DNA of 8,896 bases from CAZQQN01 sp964549595. Its GTDB lineage: Bacteria > Bacteroidota > Bacteroidia > CAILMK01 > CAYYUA01. This document shows positions 7,491 to 8,896 of this stretch, in pieces. Position 1 is the first letter of the stretch. Each line of letters starts with the position of its first letter. The notes beneath the pieces are model-generated. The model was not told the origin of the DNA, ran no database searches, and saw only the letters and a list, made by a program, of their open reading frames with translations. The position numbers and the translations under genes are program-made. The stretch spans positions 1 through 8,896 of the forward strand of contig CAZJWK010000110.1 in assembly GCA_964549595.1 (NCBI GenBank), in the 5' to 3' direction.

Positions 7491-7991
7491 CTATTCAAAT
7501 TCATGGCAGTCTTGAGAAGGATGGTAAACACCGCCCCCTTGCTGATAGACTACTTTGGCTCCCATGTGGGCTGTGTAAGTAAGGTAAACATTGCCTGTAA
7601 TGATGGCCAGCAATAATAGCAAATGGATGCCCTTTTTAAACCGCTTAAAAATCGCAGTAAATTTGTTCAAGAGCAATACTACAGAAATACCGGAAAACAC
7701 ATAAGCCATAATAAAAGCATTGTACTCATGGCCTTCTAAAACGGTAGGATCACATAGAGTACGGCCTACTTCAGCATCTGCTAAAGTACCGGTATAAATG
7801 GTCAGCCAGGAAATAGCCGTACCGGTAATAATCAGTATCTGTCCCGCATTGGATAAAAGTGGCCTTTTCTTTTCCCCGAAAAGGAAGGATAAGAGCCAGA
7901 GCAAACTTCCGAATAGAAGCAACGCAACAGTAAAATGGACGAATTGAGGATGAAGTAACTCAGTTCGCCACATTGAAGGAATTTCATTCAT
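7491..7991 (-). CDS. DUF2231-like four-helix membrane protein
   Basis: An integral inner-membrane protein of 166 residues without a defined function. It has four predicted helices (about 18-38, 48-67, 92-110, 119-139). The pattern is that of DUF2231: an early HPQFVHF (14-20), an HE pair (88-89) between helices 2 and 3, and TAHMGAKVVYQQGGGV (140-155) after helix 4. Histidines H14, H19, H88 and H142 sit at membrane edges and could bind heme or metal, but that is inference. Met1 (7991) is used; Met7 (7973) is equally possible, and no ribosome-binding motif decides. The gene follows the lipoprotein gene by 33 bp, so the two are probably co-transcribed. It ends 10 bp before the first recognisable codon of the CopB remnant, which suggests a former shared metal-handling operon. 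The reading frame is intact despite the ruined neighbour. Confidence 0.78.
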   Translation of the reverse strand: MNEIPSMWRTELLHPQFVHFTVALLLFGSLLWLLSFLFGEKKRPLLSNAGQILIITGTAISWLTIYTGTLADAEVGRTLCDPTVLEGHEYNAFIMAYVFSGISVVLLLNKFTAIFKRFKKGIHLLLLLAIITGNVYLTYTAHMGAKVVYQQGGGVYHPSQDCHEFE

Positions 7992-8024
7992 CTAGCCACG
8001 GTTTTCAAAAACGGAACCTTCAAA

Positions 8025-8342
8025 TTATTCTAAAATGGTAACAGCCAAGGGATTTAATTTTTTTCCCATTTTCTCTACTTTGACTTTGACTTTTTGGTCT
8101 TTCTTCAACTTGCTAAAAGCGACCGATTTCCCGTTTTTCATAAGCTTAGTACTGTCTGTGAAGTAAAGTTCCAGCTTTTTATCATTGTGCTTAACATAAA
8201 TTTCCTCCTCATCAGGCTTAACTTCTGAGACTTTGCCTTCATAGGTACCACTTTCCACAACGTCAGTTTTTTCACCACCCCCACAGGCTACTATAAAGCT
8301 TAAGGAACAAAGGGTTATTAGGCTAAAGATCACGTTTTTCAT
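8025..8342 (-). CDS. Small lipoprotein with beta-rich (OB-fold-like) domain
   Basis: A predicted lipoprotein of 105 residues. The start was placed at the ATG of MKNVIFSLIT, because it opens a textbook signal peptide ending in lipobox IVAC (17-20; lipidated C20) followed by GGGEK. A longer frame, starting 72 bp upstream, would bury the signal and overlap the promoter box. The mature part (about 30-105) alternates short beta strands: YEGKVSEVKP, EIYVKHNDKKLELYF, DQKVKVKVEK and LNPLAVTILE. The layout resembles small OB-fold or DUF5666/CusF-like periplasmic domains, but no Met/His/Trp metal-site pattern like that of CusF is evident, so copper binding is not shown. The protein is lysine-rich. It is the first gene of a minus-strand unit running into the DUF2231 gene and the copB remnant, which hints at a metal- or envelope-related role. 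No specific family is recognised with certainty. Confidence 0.75.
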   Translation of the reverse strand: MKNVIFSLITLCSLSFIVACGGGEKTDVVESGTYEGKVSEVKPDEEEIYVKHNDKKLELYFTDSTKLMKNGKSVAFSKLKKDQKVKVKVEKMGKKLNPLAVTILE

Positions 8343-8369
8343 GGTTAAATAATTTTGGTTGGTTAAATT

Positions 8370-8377
8370 CAAAATTA
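8370..8377 (-). promoter_or_regulatory. -7 promoter box for the lipoprotein-DUF2231 unit
   Basis: The minus strand reads TAATTTTG, an exact TAnnTTTG match 28 nt upstream of the lipoprotein ATG. TTTA about 21 nt further upstream (in CGCTTTAGCC) is a near match for the -33 TTTG. Its position inside the longer alternative frame supports the shorter start chosen for the lipoprotein. Confidence 0.5.
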
Positions 8378-8482
8378 AGGTAATTTTACAGATATGGCTA
8401 AAGCGTTTACGCAATGACTCTTAAATCCGTTTTAACAGAGGTTGAATAAATTGGATACATAGCGATTTATTCCGGCCATGCC

Positions 8483-8511
8483 ATCGGTTCGATTCGTTGC
8501 CGATTTTTTTT
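8483..8511 (+). terminator. Weak hairpin plus T-run
   Basis: ATCGG (8483-8487) pairs with CCGAT (8500-8504), plus one G-U pair, over a 10-12-nt loop. Eight T follow directly (8504-8511). This has the form of an intrinsic terminator on the + strand, but the stem is short, the loop large, and there is no + strand gene just upstream for it to end. Confidence 0.2.
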
Positions 8512-8811
8512 AAAAACGCACTGCCATTAACGGCCAAGGAGCTTTAGCTTAGCAATCCGAAAGCGCTGGAATTATCGAAAATAGGACCTCCTTTAAAACC
8601 TTTTTAAAAATGGGAAAAAGCATTGGTGTTGCATGGTTTACTTTTCCTGAAATTGTGGGAACTTCGGAAAATCGATGCTTATATTTCCAACGGACAATAA
8701 GACCAGGTAGGGGGGTTGTTCAAAAAAGTGTGTCATTTCCCGGCAAATTCAATAGGGCTGCAAAACTTAAAACTGCCTTATTTCCATTTATTGCTACGTA
8801 TTGCCACCTTT

Positions 8812-8824
8812 TAACAACTTGTTA
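8812..8824. repeat. 13-nt palindrome
   Basis: TAACAACTTGTTA has perfect 6-nt arms around a single C. It is symmetric enough to be a dimeric regulator site, but it is AT-rich, single-copy in the window, and not attached to any supported gene. Confidence 0.25.
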
Positions 8825-8896
8825 CTTCGTATTACTATTTGCACCCTTCCTTTCCCTAAAGGGAATATAACCCCTTGAAACCACCTTATTTCTACC

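Larger units (their letters stand above)
8415..8896. other. Gene-free stretch with small palindromes
   Basis: No coding region is supportable in these 480 bp or so. A + strand frame at 8610-8870 has low-complexity, unfamiliar translation and no family motif. Seen in the stretch: a 5-6 bp hairpin followed by eight T (8483-8511); a 13-nt palindrome TAACAACTTGTTA (8812-8824); a small hairpin TTCCC-TAAA-GGGAA (8852-8865); and GGGGTTGTTCAAAAAAGTG starting near 8712, which resembles the end of an insertion sequence. It could be the upstream region of a gene beyond the window or a scar of mobile DNA. Confidence 0.5.

Noticed and set aside
8025..8414. Longer version of the lipoprotein starting at 8414
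   Set aside because: The extra 24 residues would place the lipoprotein signal internally and overlap the -7 box at 8370-8377.
8486..8496. GGTTCGATTC resembling a tRNA T-loop
   Set aside because: The flanking bases do not pair as a T-stem, and no acceptor, D or anticodon arms can be built around it.
8610..8870. Open frame of 86 codons on the + strand
   Set aside because: Translation is unfamiliar, has no domain or signal, and spans the palindromes and the IS-end-like sequence. It is not enough to call a gene.

Overview
The window looks like chromosomal DNA of a Bacteroidota bacterium, probably of the Cytophagales/Cyclobacteriaceae type. The supporting signs are: AT-leaning sequence; starts with no obvious Shine-Dalgarno sequence; TAnnTTTG-type -7 boxes about 28-30 nt upstream of several starts; a fused DppD-DppF ABC ATPase; a fused RibBA; and a CrtA-like protein. 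The lineage is an inference from these traits, since no rRNA or tRNA is present.

Layout: positions 1-164 are a leader without genes. A long + strand gene (165-1970) encodes a double-ATPase peptide ABC transporter protein. It converges on ribBA (3258-2026, minus), which lies downstream of a membrane glycosyltransferase (4496-3354, minus). A 219-bp divergent spacer (4497-4715) holds a good promoter box for the glycosyltransferase and a short inverted repeat ahead of a CrtA-like (spheroidene-monooxygenase family) gene (4716-5444, plus). That gene converges, with a 9-bp gap, on a THUMP-domain RNA methyltransferase (6488-5454, minus). A 10-N assembly gap (6499-6508) sits in the leader of the methyltransferase.

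Right of the gap lies a decayed metal-handling region on the minus strand. In transcription order it holds a small lipoprotein (8342-8025), a four-helix DUF2231-type membrane protein (7991-7491), and the wreck of a CopB-type (CPH motif) copper-translocating P-type ATPase (7480-6569). The ATPase has lost its N-terminal half and its nucleotide-binding domain. It also has a nonsense codon, two small frameshifts and a second internal deletion. The last 480 bp or so (8415-8896) contain no supportable gene, only small palindromes, a hairpin plus T-run and a sequence resembling an insertion-sequence end.

Most genes are independent housekeeping or accessory units: peptide uptake, riboflavin synthesis, polysaccharide or glycolipid synthesis, carotenoid-like oxidation and RNA modification. 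The only group that looks functionally linked is the lipoprotein, DUF2231 and copB remnant, interpreted as the remains of a copper or heavy-metal operon. I saw no CRISPR array, tRNA, rRNA, phage gene or clearly new defence system.
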